Notes: a model not told the origin generated them from the letters alone. Positions 1 through 11,354 are shown, counted from the first letter of the stretch. The stretch: DNA of 64,000 nucleotides from Prorocentrum cordatum (GCA_963575745.1 CAUYUJ010014188.1:124001-188000), one strand, 5' to 3'. Numbers and translations are program-made.

Positions 1-750
1 ACTGAGTTGCCGAGCGTGATAGCCCAGCTTCCGTTGTCACAACAACAAATTGTTGCAAATGCTGCCCCTCCGCCTCCCCAGTTTCCACTGAAATCTGTTA
101 GCAGCTTTTTTTACCATCCGGACAGAGAGCCCAGCGGCGAGAACGGGTCACGAGCAGACACGGACAAACCGAAAGAGGAGAGGAGGAGGGGAGAGGAAAA
201 GGAACGAAGACAAAAACGCGCCCGGCGAGCGCGCTGGACAACCGCTGCCCAGGGCAGCCGTCAGCCGCCGCGACACCAATTACAACTAATTCGCCCGGCG
301 CCGCCGCACCCCCCACTCGCTAGTCCGGGGGGGCCGGGCGCGCCGCTAAGTGCTGCCTTAGGACGCCGCGCCAAGCAGCCTCAGCGCCGCTGGGCCGCGC
401 GGGCGGGAGCAGCATCAGCGCGGCCGCCTTCGGCGGCGGGATGGGCGCCTAACCGGCGCGCGGGCGACCCGCGAGGCGCGCCCAATCAGGGGCCCAGCAG
501 CCGCAGCGCAAGCAGGCGACCCAACCGGGGCCCCGAAGACGCCGCGCGCGCCCTCCGCGCCGCGCCACCGAAAGCGCCGGCGCCGCAGCCGCTGGCCCAG
601 GCCGCGGCGCGACGCCCTCGACCCCCCGCCGCCCCTGCTGCGCCGCCGCAGCGGCCGCGACGACGTCATCGGCCACGTGCGGCGCTCGGCGGCGCGGGGG
701 CCCGCCCCGGCGGCGACCGCGCGAGGCCCCTCCTGGCCGCGGCTGCCATG
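1..750. other. GC-rich sequence, no supported gene
   Basis: This stretch is extremely GC-rich, and long open frames exist in several directions simply because stop codons are rare. The plus-strand frame from 7 to 840 is Pro/Ala/Arg-rich without recognisable motifs. It lies 3' of the LINE RNase H segment on the minus strand, so part of it may be the LINE tail, but I see no poly-A or terminal repeat that would mark an end. Confidence 0.5.
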
Positions 751-849
751 ATTGGCCATGGGGGCCTCGAGCTCGACTGCGGCCAGCATCGACTGCAGCA
801 CCCCGAGGGCGTGGAGCTGCACGAGCCGCCTCTGCAGTAGGGCCGCCGC

Positions 850-1275
850 CAACAAGCGAGCCTTGGCAGCAGTGCCAGCCAGCCTGTCCGCTGCCGCGTT
901 GACGCGTCGGCCCTCGGCTGCCACGCCGCGCGCCGCCGCCGCCGCCGCCCCATCCTCATCGAGTGAGGCGCCAGGCGCTCCCACAAGTCCGCATGCGCCC
1001 AGCCCTGGGCTGAGGCGCCCTGGCGGATTGCCCCCCGCGATGCCATGGGCCACGAATTTGGAAACCGTGTTGACCTCGTCCCGCTGGCCTGCCTCGCTGA
1101 TCGCGCGCAGAGCTGAGGTCAGATCCGCGCGCTGTGCGGTTCGCGGCCCGTCCACGGGCCCGCAGTGCCCAGCGCCGTGGGCCGCTGGCGCTCCAGCTGA
1201 AAGCCCCAAGCCGCGCGCGCCAACGCGCGGCGGGTCCGTGGGGTGCTCGCACGCCCCATCCGTCCAAGCCCTGCA
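850..1275 (-). pseudogene. RNase H-like domain of the LINE
   Basis: RNase H hydrolyses the RNA strand of RNA-DNA hybrids during reverse transcription. The segment reads AWTDGAC (first catalytic Asp), GPVDGPRTAQRADLTSALRAI (second acidic position, Asp instead of the usual Glu of AQRAEL), VNTVSKFVAHG (the position of the third catalytic Asp, normally within a DS/DSK motif, reads Val-Ser-Lys here), and VNAAADRLAG (fourth acidic residue). The order and spacing fit a type-I RNase H. The E-to-D change and missing third Asp suggest reduced or lost activity. It is open from 1623 to 415 but only this part is homologous. Confidence 0.6.
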
Positions 1276-1397
1276 GCGGGCGCTGCGGCTGGCCCGGCTG
1301 GACCACGGCGGGCTCCGGCATCGGCGGCGCCGGCTTTGGCGCGCTTGCCACTGCGGCCTCCGCCGCCAGCTGGGGGCCCAGAGGGAGGACTCCAGAA

Positions 1398-1741
1398 TTA
1401 GCCACCCCCGGCGGCAGCCTGGCCAGCAGGGCGGCGGGCGAGGACCCCCTGCTGCGAGCGCCGTGCGCCGGGCTGAGGCAATCCCAAAACGGGAGCTGCT
1501 GGTCCTCGCGCGCCGCGCCACAATGCGGGCAGAGCTCGGGTTCGCCCCGCTTGGCTGCCACAGTCTCGGCGACGACATTGCCACTCGGGACTGCGCGAAA
1601 GGCGCCAGCGGCGTCGTGCGCAAGCTCGCCGCTCTCCAGGAGGCGACGGGTGCCCAAACGGTCCATGCCCCCCCGCAACGTGAGCAAAGTCGGCGCGCCT
1701 GGTCGCGACCTCACGAGCCTCGCGGCGCGCCCGGGCGGCAA
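1398..1741 (-). pseudogene. Zinc-knuckle segment between RT and RNase H
   Basis: The segment contains LCPHCGAAREDQQLPFWDC, a CxxC...C arrangement like the 'CPrCg...et..H..w.CP' knuckle near the C-terminus of many LINE polyproteins; the usual His is replaced by leucine or lost. SGVLPLGPQL follows, matching the short linker typically before RNase H in such elements. It is in a different frame from both the RT thumb and the main RNase H frame, so at least one frameshift lies on each side. Confidence 0.5.
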
Positions 1742-1899
1742 GCAGAACCGCCCGCGCGTCCTGCAGGGCCTGGCCAGCGGGTCGCCACCCTGCTGGCGCC
1801 GACGCGACGTCCTGCCAGCGCGCCGCGTCCGCGCCCAGCTGAAGCGCCGCCGCGCTGCGCGCTGCAGCTGCTATGGGCCCTTGGCGACGGCCGTGCCCC

Positions 1900-2534
1900 G
1901 CGGCGATGGCGCCCTCCACCTCCCGCCAAGGATCCTTTGGGGAGCGGCCGCGCTGCGGCGCGTTGACGATCGGCCACAGCGAAGCAATGACCGCAATCGC
2001 TGCTGGGTCCAGCCGCCAGCTGGGGCCGAGGATGCCGAGTGCCACCTCCGTCGCGGCGCGGAACCCGCCCCTGCAGACGGCGCGCCGAGCCGCCGAGAGG
2101 AGCCCCGTGAGCTCGCGAGCCGGCGGCAGCCCGCACGCGGCTCCAAACAACACGCCGGCCGCGGCCCCCAACAGGCAGCGCTGCCGAAGTCCACTGGCAG
2201 GCGCCCGATCTGAGCGAACCTGCCCGCCGCCGCGAGCAAGCGGCTCGGCGCGCGCAACGGCGCCACCCGCGGTCGCCACGACGCTGAGATCCTTGAAGCT
2301 GGCGCCAGCGGGAATGCCCAGCGGCTTCGCCGAAAGAAAGCGCCGCACCGTCGCCGAATTCGCGAACTGCGCGCTCTTGCCGCGGTTGAGTTTCTGGCCC
2401 ATGGCGTGCTCAAAGCCGCGGCAACGCATCGCGGACCGACTCCGCCGCCCCGCTGGCTTCCTGCGCCGGACGCTGTCTCCATAGCGCGAAATCAATTTAA
2501 ATTCTGCGTTGCAGGCGGTCGTCGACCGCGCCAC
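1900..2534 (-). pseudogene. RT thumb / connector segment of the LINE
   Basis: A +1 change relative to the motif C frame leads into GFEHAMGQKLNRGKSAQF, followed by ATVRRFLSAKPLGIP and FKDLSVVATAGGA. This matches the 'GQ.LN..KS....' segment that follows the YxDD motif in LINE reverse transcriptases of this type. The downstream Ala/Arg-rich stretch (GILGPSWRLDPAA) is consistent with the connector. No catalytic residues are expected here. Confidence 0.6.
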
Positions 2535-3150
2535 TGCTCTGGTGCCAGGGCCACGTCAGGACGCTCAAGAAGAACACCGCGGGTGCACAACCAGGCAAGA
2601 TGCCACTGGACGGGGCCCAAGCGCCCCCGAAGGCGCGTCCGACCCTCAATCTTCGGTTGGCCGCGTACGCGCCGATGGCCGGCCCGATGATCCACTGCGT
2701 CACGCCAGCGCGAGCAAGCACGCCAGGCAGGGTGCCGAGGTTGATGTGATCATAAACTTTGCGCCAGTCGACGGCTGCGCCGGCGAAGTCCTAGGCGAGC
2801 TCCTGGGCGCCGCGCTGTGCATTTTCGCTGGCCCATCTCAGGCGCCACCGGGCGAACAGGCGCGCTCGCCCGGCCGCCCACATCCGGTACAGGGTCGACA
2901 ACAGATACATCGGCATCCTGTCCAGCGGACCGCCCTCGCCACCAGGCTTGGGCAGCAACAGCCCTTCGGCCTCGGCGAGGTCGTGGGGCCAACGTCCGCT
3001 CGCCTCCATCTCCTCGAAGAGCTAGACGATCCAGCCGTGGAGGTAAATCGGGAACGGCTGCAGCTCGCCCACGGTCCAGTGGTCCAGCCCGGGTTCCTTG
3101 CGCTCCGGCATCTGCCGCACCAGCCTGCCCACCAGATCGGCCGTCCATGG
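2497..3150 (-). pseudogene. Reverse transcriptase core, fingers/palm (LINE)
   Basis: In one frame apart from two stops. From 3147 it reads a LINE-like N-terminal segment (PERKEPGLDHWTVGELQ), then after a stop at 3022-3024 the GxWP...LLPKPGGEGGPLDRMP block equivalent to the 'wP..lk...v.liPKpg....yRPI' region of LINE RTs, followed by LLSTLYRMWAAGR. After a second stop at 2791-2793 comes motif A VDWRKVYDHI with the catalytic Asp, then GILPGCAPA (motif B: small residue, Gly, Pro) and AVDDRLQ (motif C with the paired Asp). Catalytic Asp residues are kept although the reading frame is broken. Very confident on RT, less on clade. Confidence 0.75.
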
Positions 3151-4700
3151 GACTCGCTCCGGAAATGCGGAGGAGGCCGTCGAGCTCCTGCAGCCACTCC
3201 CCTTCCAAAATTCTGCACGTTTCTGCACATCCTTGTGTTTCACCGAGTGCGGACTTGAATGTACCCGTTGCCATAGTAATGGTACTGTTACCACAGAGAA
3301 GCAATGCCCAGAACTTGGCGCACATGGCGCGGCTGGACCATCCGGCACACACGGCGCACGTGGAGCACGTTGTGCATGTGGCGCGTCAGGCGCGCCTTGC
3401 ACGCTTGTGGCCCAGGGGTGCCTGGCGCACTTGGCGTTCGTGACGCGCCTGGCAGGCCTGGCGCGCGTGGCGCAACTCGCCCCAACGTCGCGCACATGGG
3501 GTCTGTGTTGGTTTCCACTAGCTGCCCATCGATAGGCGACCGCTGCAAAGATGAGGTTCGGGTGCTACTTACATGTTGGGAGGGCGGATAAGAATGAGCA
3601 AGACAGCTTACTGGCGGGGACGGTGTTGTGACTCCTCACCTCACCCCTTCCTCACCCATCCTGTCCTTCCCCATCGCGCCCCCTATCCGAGAACATCCAC
3701 CAAAACCTGCTCCTCCACCTCCCCCTCCTAGATATCCCACGTTTTCTTATTTTTTTTTGTGTTTGTTCTCTCCTGCGTGATGTGGAGCTATCGATCCCAT
3801 CCTTCGAACCGTTTTGTCGCCGCGGGTCTTCTTTCAACGCCCCAGGGTCCTAAACAGGCCCCTCGAAAGCGTGGACTCGAGGCCGTCGTGACAGCTCCAA
3901 GGCAGCTGCGATCTCGGCTCAACCCCTGGTCCTCCATCAATCCAAAGCCAAGGCGAGGATGAAACCAGGCAGGAATGAACTGAGCTTACCTGATGGACTG
4001 CGGGTATGGACAGTACCGAACGCCACGGCCGTTCTAGACCGCTGCCGAATACAAGGAACGCGTTCCCCTTACTTGATTGCATGGCTCCTCCTCCTCCTCC
4101 TGCTCCTCGTTCTCCCGCTTCCCTCTCCCGCCATGGAGCGCCACACTTCGCCAGAGGCCCACGAGGCCTGAAGTCTAGAAAATCTCAGGAGGCCGACAGA
4201 AAACACAAGTCACCCAAAGAAATGAATCCTCATCCTGCGTCTCCCCCGCCATCCAGCTTCCCTCGTTCCACACTGCGCGCGGCTAAACCAACGCGGGGTC
4301 GACGATCACAATGGGTACTAGAATAAGAGCTGTTCAATCGACTGCAAACGGTTTGTGTTCCCACCGGCTCCCAGCGCTAGGACCTTGCACCGCGAAAAGT
4401 GTGCCAAACGGTGGCGCCGTGGCGCCGAAGCTAGTTGCCTGCAGCAAATGTTGCATATGCCTCCTTCCCCCCCCATCCTTACTTCCTATGATTAAACACC
4501 CCCACATCCCCACCCAGCCGACCGATAGCAACCCCGCCGTCCGAACTGTAAACGACAACGCAAGCTCAATTGTTGTCTTGCCAACATGTCGCCGAGTTGC
4601 GACAAGTGTATGAAGAAATGGAAGGACCGAACATCGCTTGGGTAACCCAAAGCGGGTAGTTGCGCCCTACCCATCCAAAAGCAATAAAAAGTTAACGCTC
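3150..4700. other. Non-coding region with a degenerate CGCRTGGCGC repeat
   Basis: 3290-3520 is built from short imperfect units around the words GGCGCACGTGG and GGCGCGCCTGG, giving a minisatellite-like texture. The remainder (3540-4700) is unique-looking mixed sequence with several pyrimidine tracts. No conserved protein motif was found on either strand. Confidence 0.5.
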
Positions 4701-4714
4701 GGCTCGTCAAGATG

Positions 4715-6080
4715 GACTTTATTGTCGTCGACGCTGCGAAAAGTGCAACAATAATGGGACGCGGCGCACATCGCGCGCGGATGCCTGGCCAACCCTACGC
4801 GGGACCACCCGTCCTACCTCCAAAGAAAAAATCGCAACGTCGACGTTTTTCTTACCAGCATATACTTTCTCCTCGTCGGCGCTGCGACTCGCGTAGCGAG
4901 AATGGGACGCGGCGCGCATCGCGCGGGAACGCCTGCTCGTCAACATGGACGCCTCCTCCTCCTCCTCCTCCTCCTCCCCCTCCTCCTCCTCCTCCTCCGC
5001 CTCCTCTTCTTCCCACTCCTCCATGCGCGGCAGGAGCGAAACGATTGGCGGCGCATTTCGCGCGCTGGGCATGTTGTCGCCGACGATGCAACATGAGGCC
5101 GGAACGGGGCGCGGCGTGCATCGCGCGCGGTCTTGTTTCTTGTCGACGTTGCTCAACACGCAGAACGAATAGGACGCAGCTCATGTCGCGCGCTGAGCGT
5201 CTAGCCGCCAACGAAATAAGATGAGCGACGGCCGTCGGACGCGACGCACTTGCTTCTTATGTTGCGGGAGGGCGGGTGGGAGTGGACGGAGCCCTCTGGC
5301 TCGTTCGAGCTGGCTAATTTGACCCACGCCCTACCCCATCCTGTTCCTTATTATTATATACCCCCACCTACCTCGTATTCCGGCCGATAGCGACCCAATC
5401 CGGGACCTCCCATCTGGACTGTAAAGAATCAGTACAAAGTGGCCGTTTTTCTTCTCAACATCGTCTTTCTTGTCGCCGACGATGCGAAAAGCGTGGCAGG
5501 AATGGGACGCGGCGCACATCGCGCGCGGCAGTCAATTTGGGCCCGCCATCCTGACTGGTACAAATCAATACGAAGTCTTCGTTTTTTCTCTCAGCATGGC
5601 CTGCCTTGTCGCCGACGGTGCGAAACATGTGGCAGCAATGGGACGCGGCGCACATATGTGACGCGGCGCACATCGCGCGCGGCCGTCAATCCGGGCCTGC
5701 CCATCCTGCCGGTAAAAAATCAATGCAAAGTCTCCGCTTGTACCTCTCAGCATGGTTGACCTTGTCGCCGACGGTGCGAAATATGTGGCAGGATTGGGAC
5801 GCGGCGCAGATCGCGCGCGGACGTCCATGCGGGCTGCGGGCCCTCCCATCTCGCCTGTAAAACAACAATACAAAATTGCCGTTTTTCCTTTCATCATGGC
5901 CTGTCTTGTCGTCGACGATGCGAAATGCGTGGCACGAATGGGGCGCGGCGCACATCGCGCGCGGATTTCTGGGGCAACCCCAAGGCGGGAGGGGCCACCT
6001 CACTTGTCAGAAACAATGCCATGCTGAGTTCCCCTGCCCACATAGCTGTTCTTGTCGTCCACCCCGCAAAAGTGCATGGC
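4715..6080. repeat. Degenerate tandem repeat, unit about 140-160 bp
   Basis: The string GGGACGCGGCGCACATCGCG recurs at about 4755, 5505, 5650 and 5940, with more diverged copies at about 4905, 5105, 5805 and 6090. Most copies are preceded by CTTGTCGCCGACGATGCGAAA or close variants (about 4725, 4875, 5070, 5465, 5605, 5762, 5908, 6052) and followed by a variable 60-90 bp ending in a CCTCCCATCnTGNCNGTAAA-like stretch. The 5.40-6.08 kb section is the most regular. No terminal inverted repeats or ORF of its own, so a tandem satellite is the simplest call. Confidence 0.75.
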
Positions 6081-6509
6081 AATAATTGGGCGCGACACAC
6101 CCCCTCCCCCCCCCGCTCGAAGTGAATGAAATGACCTTCCCGCTTGGGCGCCGAGCGAAATTTTCTCAAAGTTGCGCTCCCGCTTTGGCTCGGCGCACGT
6201 TTTTCGCTCGCCAATTCATTGGGCGCCGGGGCGTTCCAGGAGGCCCTGGGGTGACGAATGCATGGGAGATTTCTGCTTGTTCAGGCTCTTGGAGGGCCTC
6301 CTGAGGCTCCCCGCGATTTTTTTGGTGGCGTCTTCGGCCGTCTGGAGGCAATCTTGGGCGTCTTGGAACGAACTTTCGGCGACTGAGGGCCCCTCGGATC
6401 GTCTCGGGGGCGTCTCGACTCTCTTGGGGCGTTCCTGGGGCGCTCTGGGACCTGGAAGTCAGCGCCGAAGAAGAAAACCATCGCTGGGACCGACGTGCCC
6501 AGGACCTGC

Positions 6510-6750
6510 TCGGGGTTCTTTTCGTCCGGGGGCCCCCAGGGGCCGCCCCGCGCGCGCAAACTAGAAGATTGTTAACTAGTTACCGGAGATCTTAGCACGC
6601 CTCTGGCCCGTTGGGCTGGCCCGGGACCTGCTCGGGGTACTTTTCGCCCGGGGGCCCCCAGGGGTCGCCCCGCGCGCGCAAACTAGAAGAGTGTTAACTA
6701 GTTACAGGAGATCTTTGCACGCCTCTGACCCGTTGGGCCGGCGAATTTGT
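6510..6750. repeat. Two copies of a dispersed repeat around TAACTAGTTA
   Basis: Two copies (about 6510-6625 and 6630-6745) share the GGGGGCCCCCAGGGG, CGCGCGCAAACTAGAAGA, GTTAACTAGTTAC, GGAGATCTT and GCACGCCTCTG blocks. Each contains the 10-bp palindrome TAACTAGTTA (6573-6582 and 6695-6704). A reverse-complement relative lies at about 13275-13390, and a partial one at about 16125-16170 (CAACGGGCTAGAGGCGTGCG). Unknown family, non-coding. Confidence 0.7.
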
Positions 6751-7014
6751 CCTAAGCCTTTCTGAGATCTCGACCCCTTTCTCGGGGGCAGTTCTGCGTC
6801 CTGGATATTTTTTCATTGGTCCGGGGGGCCAGAAATTGTTCCCTGGAGGGCAAAGTCGAGGGAAAAACGTGCGAAGTCGACGGAAAAACGCCAGAGCCGC
6901 GGGAGCTTCCGAGGAGCCTCGAAGCCCGAACCGGGATGGCCCGTCGCGGCGGCACGGCGCCGGCGCCGCCCACAGGTCATGGTCGGCGGCGCGCCGATGG
7001 GGGAGTGTTTCAGT

Positions 7015-7390
7015 GAGGTGCTCGAACTTTGCGCCTCGAGCATCGGTGTTCGAGTCTTTCTGGCCCTCGGGGTCTTCTTCTAAGTCACGGCTGGACGCGA
7101 CTCGAAAAAATGGTGCGTTTGGACCCGGGAGGGGTCCGAAGGCTTCCTTCGGACCGGATCTGGGTTTGGGGGTACGGCGAGGGGGGGGACAGCAGCCTGT
7201 CCGTTGCCTCGAGAATCGGTGTTCGAAGCTCTCTGGCCCTCGGGGTCCTCCTCTAAGTCACGGCTGGACGCGACTCGAAAAAGTTGTGCGTTTGGACCCG
7301 GGAGGAGTCCGAAGGCTTCCTTCGGAACGGATTTGGGGGGTTTAGGGGTACGGCGAGGGGGAAGACAGCAGCCTGTCCGTTGTGCCATCA
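7015..7390. repeat. Two tandem copies of a ~185-bp repeat
   Basis: The blocks GCCTCGAGnATCGGTGTTCGA, CTGGCCCTCGGGGTC, TAAGTCACGGCTGGACGCGA, TTTGGACCCGGGAGG and TCCGAAGGCTTCCTTCGGA appear in the same order from 7030 and again from 7206. The unit ends with GACAGCAGCCTGTCCGTTG. CCGAAGGCTTCCTTCGG is itself palindromic. No coding potential is evident. Confidence 0.75.
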
Positions 7391-7454
7391 CTGTTTCTTA
7401 TGTTGTGGGAGGGCGGGTGGGAATGGGCATGCCATGCTTGACTCGCTCGAGCTG

Positions 7455-7760
7455 GCTAGCTTGACCCCCACCCCCACCCCCACTCCCGCCTTTCTCACCC
7501 GCCTCACCCATCCCATCCCATCGCATCCCCAACATACACCCGCCCAACCCCCACACCACACTCCCACCCCCCCCCACCCGGCCCACCCCCCCACCCCACC
7601 CCACCCCCCCATCTATCCCCTATTCCCCCTCCCCAAACTCCACCCTACCTTCACACCGCACTCCATGCTCATCCCATTCTCCACCCCATCCCCACCCACC
7701 CCACCCGCACACCCACCCCACCCCACCCCCACCTTCCCCACCCATCCCTCCTTCCCCAAA
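7455..7760. repeat. C-rich CCCCACCC low-complexity tract
   Basis: About 300 bp with nearly all cytosine plus A/T interruptions on the plus strand (CCCCACCC-type words). The strong strand asymmetry makes open frames that encode only Pro/His/Thr runs, so they are not genes. Confidence 0.8.
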
Positions 7761-9480
7761 CCTCCGGCGAGATGTCTCCTCTTCCACCCGGCGGCCCCAA
7801 GACTCCCGACCACCTCCCCAGCAGGGAACGTCTTTCTCCCCGGTCTTTCTTGGACGGCCCCAGGGCCCGAAAGCGACACCCGGAGGCCGAGATCGAGGGA
7901 AAGAAGAACGGGATTGAGGACGTCAACCCTTCGGAGGACTGGCGTCGTCCGCCACCACCGGCCGCAAGCAGGGGTCCACCCGCCTGCGCCGCTGCGCGAG
8001 CCGCTCGGTGGGGCAGCGGGGCAGCGGCGTCTCCGGCCCCACGCGCGTAGCCAAATCCGAACTTATTCCGATCCCGAAAGCCGGCAAGGCAGAGGCGGCG
8101 AAAATCTCAGGGATGTGCCCTCAGAAACCTAAGGCATCCTCAAGATCGGCACCGAGGTGTGAGGTGATGCAAGACATGGGGATTGGGATGTGTCTCCAAC
8201 TGGTAAGCGCGGTGGAGGGACGCCGTCGTGGTGCGCCGTGGCGCCGCGCAGCGTTTGTGTGTCCTCCTCTCCCCCACCGCCCTTCGTCCCTTGAAGTGTA
8301 CATTCGACCCACCCACCTTGAGACGCGAAGCGCGGTCCCTTTCGCGCTCCTGGGGGTGGAGCAGACCGCCCGGCGCCGTGCTTCTATTTTCGGCGGTGGG
8401 AAAACCTCCCATTAATGAACCAGCCTTTAGTGAGAACGGCCTGGGACCGAAACCGACGGACCTGGACCCGCAAAAATGACGGCCGCGACGCCCTCTCGCG
8501 AACCCAAAACGGCCAACTTCGCAAATTAAATCGACGCGTCAGGGTAGGAGGTCTGTCCACCTCCGATATTTCAGGACGGACCCCCCGTGGAATCCCGACG
8601 CCCTGGACGCCCGAAGCGAGCGCGGAAGAGAGGGGCACAGTGCCCAAGCACAGGTGCTGTCCGAGACCTGCAGCGGCCGCCGCTGGGCAGGCGGCCTCCT
8701 GCCTCACATTGGACACCGGTCCGCGGCGGCACCGCCAGGGAGCCCCGTTCCAAAATGAGCAAGGGCTGCTGCCGGTCCTCGTGCAGTCAACCAGCAAGGG
8801 CCTTGGACGCCCATTTCGAAGCTCTTCGAGCGGGGCGCGGCCAACGAACGTGGCCAAGGATGGACCGGGGAGGCAAGGAGGCAAGGGTCATCCTTGCTAT
8901 GCGAGCTGACTGTCATTACCCACTCGATCCATTCGCGGAGACGTGAGTTTCTCGGGCTCGGGGGACTCGGGCTGGCCATCGTGACAGTGGTGAGACCCAT
9001 GTCTGAGATTTGACGCGACCTCCCGCTGCAAGTCTCACACGAAAGCAGGGCGCGCTCGCCAGAAAGCGATGGCAAACCAAAGGCCCGGCGTACTCAAGTC
9101 TTACGTTGCCCAGACATCATGTCCGTACCCATGTCGATCGTACCGACCCACCCTCGGACCCTCTGACCTTCCCGATGGCGGCAGCCTGTCTCAAATGGAC
9201 ACCGCCCGCGGCGACAACGACAGCGAGTCCTGTTCAAATGTACAAGAACTGCTGCCATTCTTCGATCGTGCAGCCGAGGCGGGAAAAGTCGAATCGGCGG
9301 AAATCGGCAGGCTAGTGTGCGTCCAAGCAGAAATCGGATCCCATATCGGAATCCAAAATCGAATCGAACCGGAATCAGAATCCATCGAAATCGAACCGAA
9401 TCTCATCGGAGGAATCGAAGCGAGTCCTGCCAGGATGCTTGATGGCCCGTTTTCCACCACCACCACCATAAGTTGGAGGG
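7760..9480. other. Mixed unique sequence, no gene recognised
   Basis: Balanced-composition DNA with several frames of 60-160 codons on both strands, none showing a domain motif, hydrophobic segment pattern or repeats supporting coding. 9340-9420 has short direct repeats of GAATCGAA/ATCGAAT. Confidence 0.4.
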
Positions 9481-9592
9481 GGAGGGGGTCCTCCTCCTCC
9501 TGCTCCTCCCTCCTCCTCCTCCTCCTCCTGCTCCTCCTCCTCCTCCTCTTCGCCCTCCTCCTCCTCCTCCTCCTCCTACGTCCCCCCATCCA
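9480..9592. repeat. CCT microsatellite
   Basis: Near-continuous CCT/CTC triplets with few interruptions. Other CCT tracts lie at 4950-5025, 16035-16070, 20365-20530, 21720-21755, 22300-22420 and 63945-64000; none encodes a credible protein. Confidence 0.9.
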
Positions 9593-9939
9593 ACTCATGG
9601 CGGTTGTGGTGGAAAATAAGACCATCAGTGCTCCTCGATGGCCCACGCCGAGAAAAATGCACACGTCCGAGCGATACCGAGACCCTCCGACGCTCCCCCT
9701 GGCCCGGCTGCTCCTCCGTAGCCGCGCTGCCGACGGACCCTGGGGCCCTCAACGACAAGAGGAGCTCAACACAGGGGAGAGAGGAGAGGGGTATACATAT
9801 GTGTGGAGAGAGAGAGTGTGAGAGAGAGAGAGAGCGAGGGCGAGAGAGAGGGTGATATCGGCACACACACACACACACTCACACATTCATATACGAATGT
9901 GAATGCATGTGCATACATATATATATGTATATATATATA

Positions 9940-9942
9940 TAT

Positions 9943-9983
<41 letters not shown>

Positions 9984-11142
9984 CGTGATCCACCGCTGCT
10001 TTACTGTGGAAAATTGCAAACCTTTTCCTCCGGAACCCGGGGGTCGCCCCCCCCCCTCCGAAAATCCCCCCCCCCTCCCCCGGCAAAACCCCCCCCCTTA
10101 CCCCCTCCCCCCCCCCCTCCCCCTCGAAAACCGGGGGGGTCACTACCGGTTCGAACCCCTCCCCTCCCCCCCCTCTCTGGATCCGGAAAACCGGGGGGGG
10201 CCACTTCCGGTTCGACCCCCCCCCCCCACCTGAAAACCGGAGGGGGGTCACTACCGGTTCGACGGTTCGACCCCCCACCACGCACCGCCAGCAAACGACT
10301 CCCGGTCCCTACCACCGTGCGCATCACATCCCCCACAGTTGCTGTTCCCTGCACCACCACTGTCATCACCACCACTGTCCCCACTGGTTCCACCACCGTC
10401 CCTACTGTCCCCACCAGTGCCCCCACCACCGTCGCACTGTCCCCACTGTCCCCACCACTGTTCCCACCACGGTTCCACTCCCCCCACTGTCTCCACGGCC
10501 CCAACTACTGCCCGACTACCCCCACTGTCCCCACTGTCCCACTGACTCCTCCGCTGTCCCACTGAGCTGTCCCACTGTTCCCACCACTGTCCCCACTGTC
10601 CCCACCACTGTCCCCACTGTACCTCTGTCCCATTGTCCCACCGCCGTCCTCGCCACCGCCTTCACCACTGTCCCCACCACCATTGTACCCTCCACTGTCC
10701 CACTGTTTCCACCTCATTCCCACTGTCCCCACACCACTGTCCCCACCACCACCGTCCCCACCACTGTCCACTGTCCCCCCTGTTCCCACCATTGTCCCCA
10801 CCACTGTCCCCACCACTACCGTCCCCACCACTGTCCCACTGTCCCACTGTCCCCACCACTGTCCCGCTGTCCCCTCACCACTGTCCCCACCAACACCGTC
10901 CCCACCACTGTCCGCACCCCCACTCGGTTTTCGAGGGGGGGGGGGGGTTCGAACCGGTAGTGACCCCCCCCGGTTTTCGAGGGGGGGGGGGTTCGAACCG
11001 GTAGTGACCCCCCCCCTTTTCATGATGAGGGGGGGGGGGGAGGGGTTCGAACCGGTAGTGACCCCCCCCCCCCCGGGGGGGGAGGGGTTCGAACCGGTAG
11101 TGACTCCCCCCCGGTTTTCCGCCAGCAGCGTAGAACACGCTT

Positions 11143-11188
<46 letters not shown>

Positions 11189-11220
11189 ATATATATATTA
11201 TACACACACGTAGCACCCCG
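9940..11220. mobile_element. Foldback (inverted-repeat) element with minisatellite core
   Basis: The left arm (about 9985-10272) carries three units containing GAAAACCGGGGG and GGTCACTACCGGTTCGA. The right arm (about 10922-11140) carries four units of the reverse complement (TTCGAACCGGTAGTGACC, CCCGGTTTTCG). The outer edges also pair: left AGCGTGATCCACCGCTGC...GTGGAAAA against the complement of right TTTTCCGCCAGCAGCG...AACACGCT. Next to the arms lie TA and GA microsatellites (9915-9985; 11143-11205). The core, 10290-10915, is a minisatellite of CCCCACCACTGT units. No transposase is present; a foldback or MITE-like structure is inferred. Confidence 0.65.
10290..10915. repeat. CCCCACCACTGT minisatellite (core of foldback element)
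   Basis: A 12-bp unit CCCCACCACTGT with variants lacking one CAC or gaining GTCCC is repeated across about 620 bp. Frames through it give Pro/Thr/Ser-rich or Gly/Asp-rich strings only. The arms flanking it are inverted relative to each other. Confidence 0.85.
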
Positions 11221-11354
11221 CAGATGTGGATAAGAGTGAGGGGGCGATTGTGACGTCGGCAGTCTGCGAGACTCTGGAGAAGCCCGCAGCAGGCGCCAAA
11301 GTTTCACAAGTTATGCAACAAGCCCGCCGCAGGCGCCGATTTTTTCTTCAAACC

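Larger units (their letters stand above)
750..3150 (-). mobile_element. Degenerate LINE-type retrotransposon (RT + Zn knuckle + RNase H)
   Basis: Reading the minus strand from 3150 to about 750 gives the expected order of a non-LTR retrotransposon: reverse transcriptase fingers/palm, RT motif A (VDWRKVYDHI), motif C (AVDDRLQ), thumb, a CxxC zinc-knuckle segment, then RNase H. The order is clear, but the frame changes at about 2.5, 1.75 and 1.6 kb, and in-frame stops occur at 3022-3024 and 2791-2793. No endonuclease domain was found upstream, so the copy is 5'-truncated or decayed. LINEs with a C-terminal RNase H of the TDGAC...AQRAEL type are, from memory, common in dinoflagellate genomes. 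Inactive as read, barring sequencing errors. Confidence 0.75.

Noticed and set aside
7-840. 277-codon plus-strand frame
   Set aside because: Pro/Ala/Arg composition from GC-rich DNA, no motif, and it lies against the tail of a recognised minus-strand LINE.
1134-2213. 359- and 404-codon plus-strand frames opposite the LINE
   Set aside because: Antisense of RT/RNase H, low in stops because of GC content; the protein motifs are on the minus strand.
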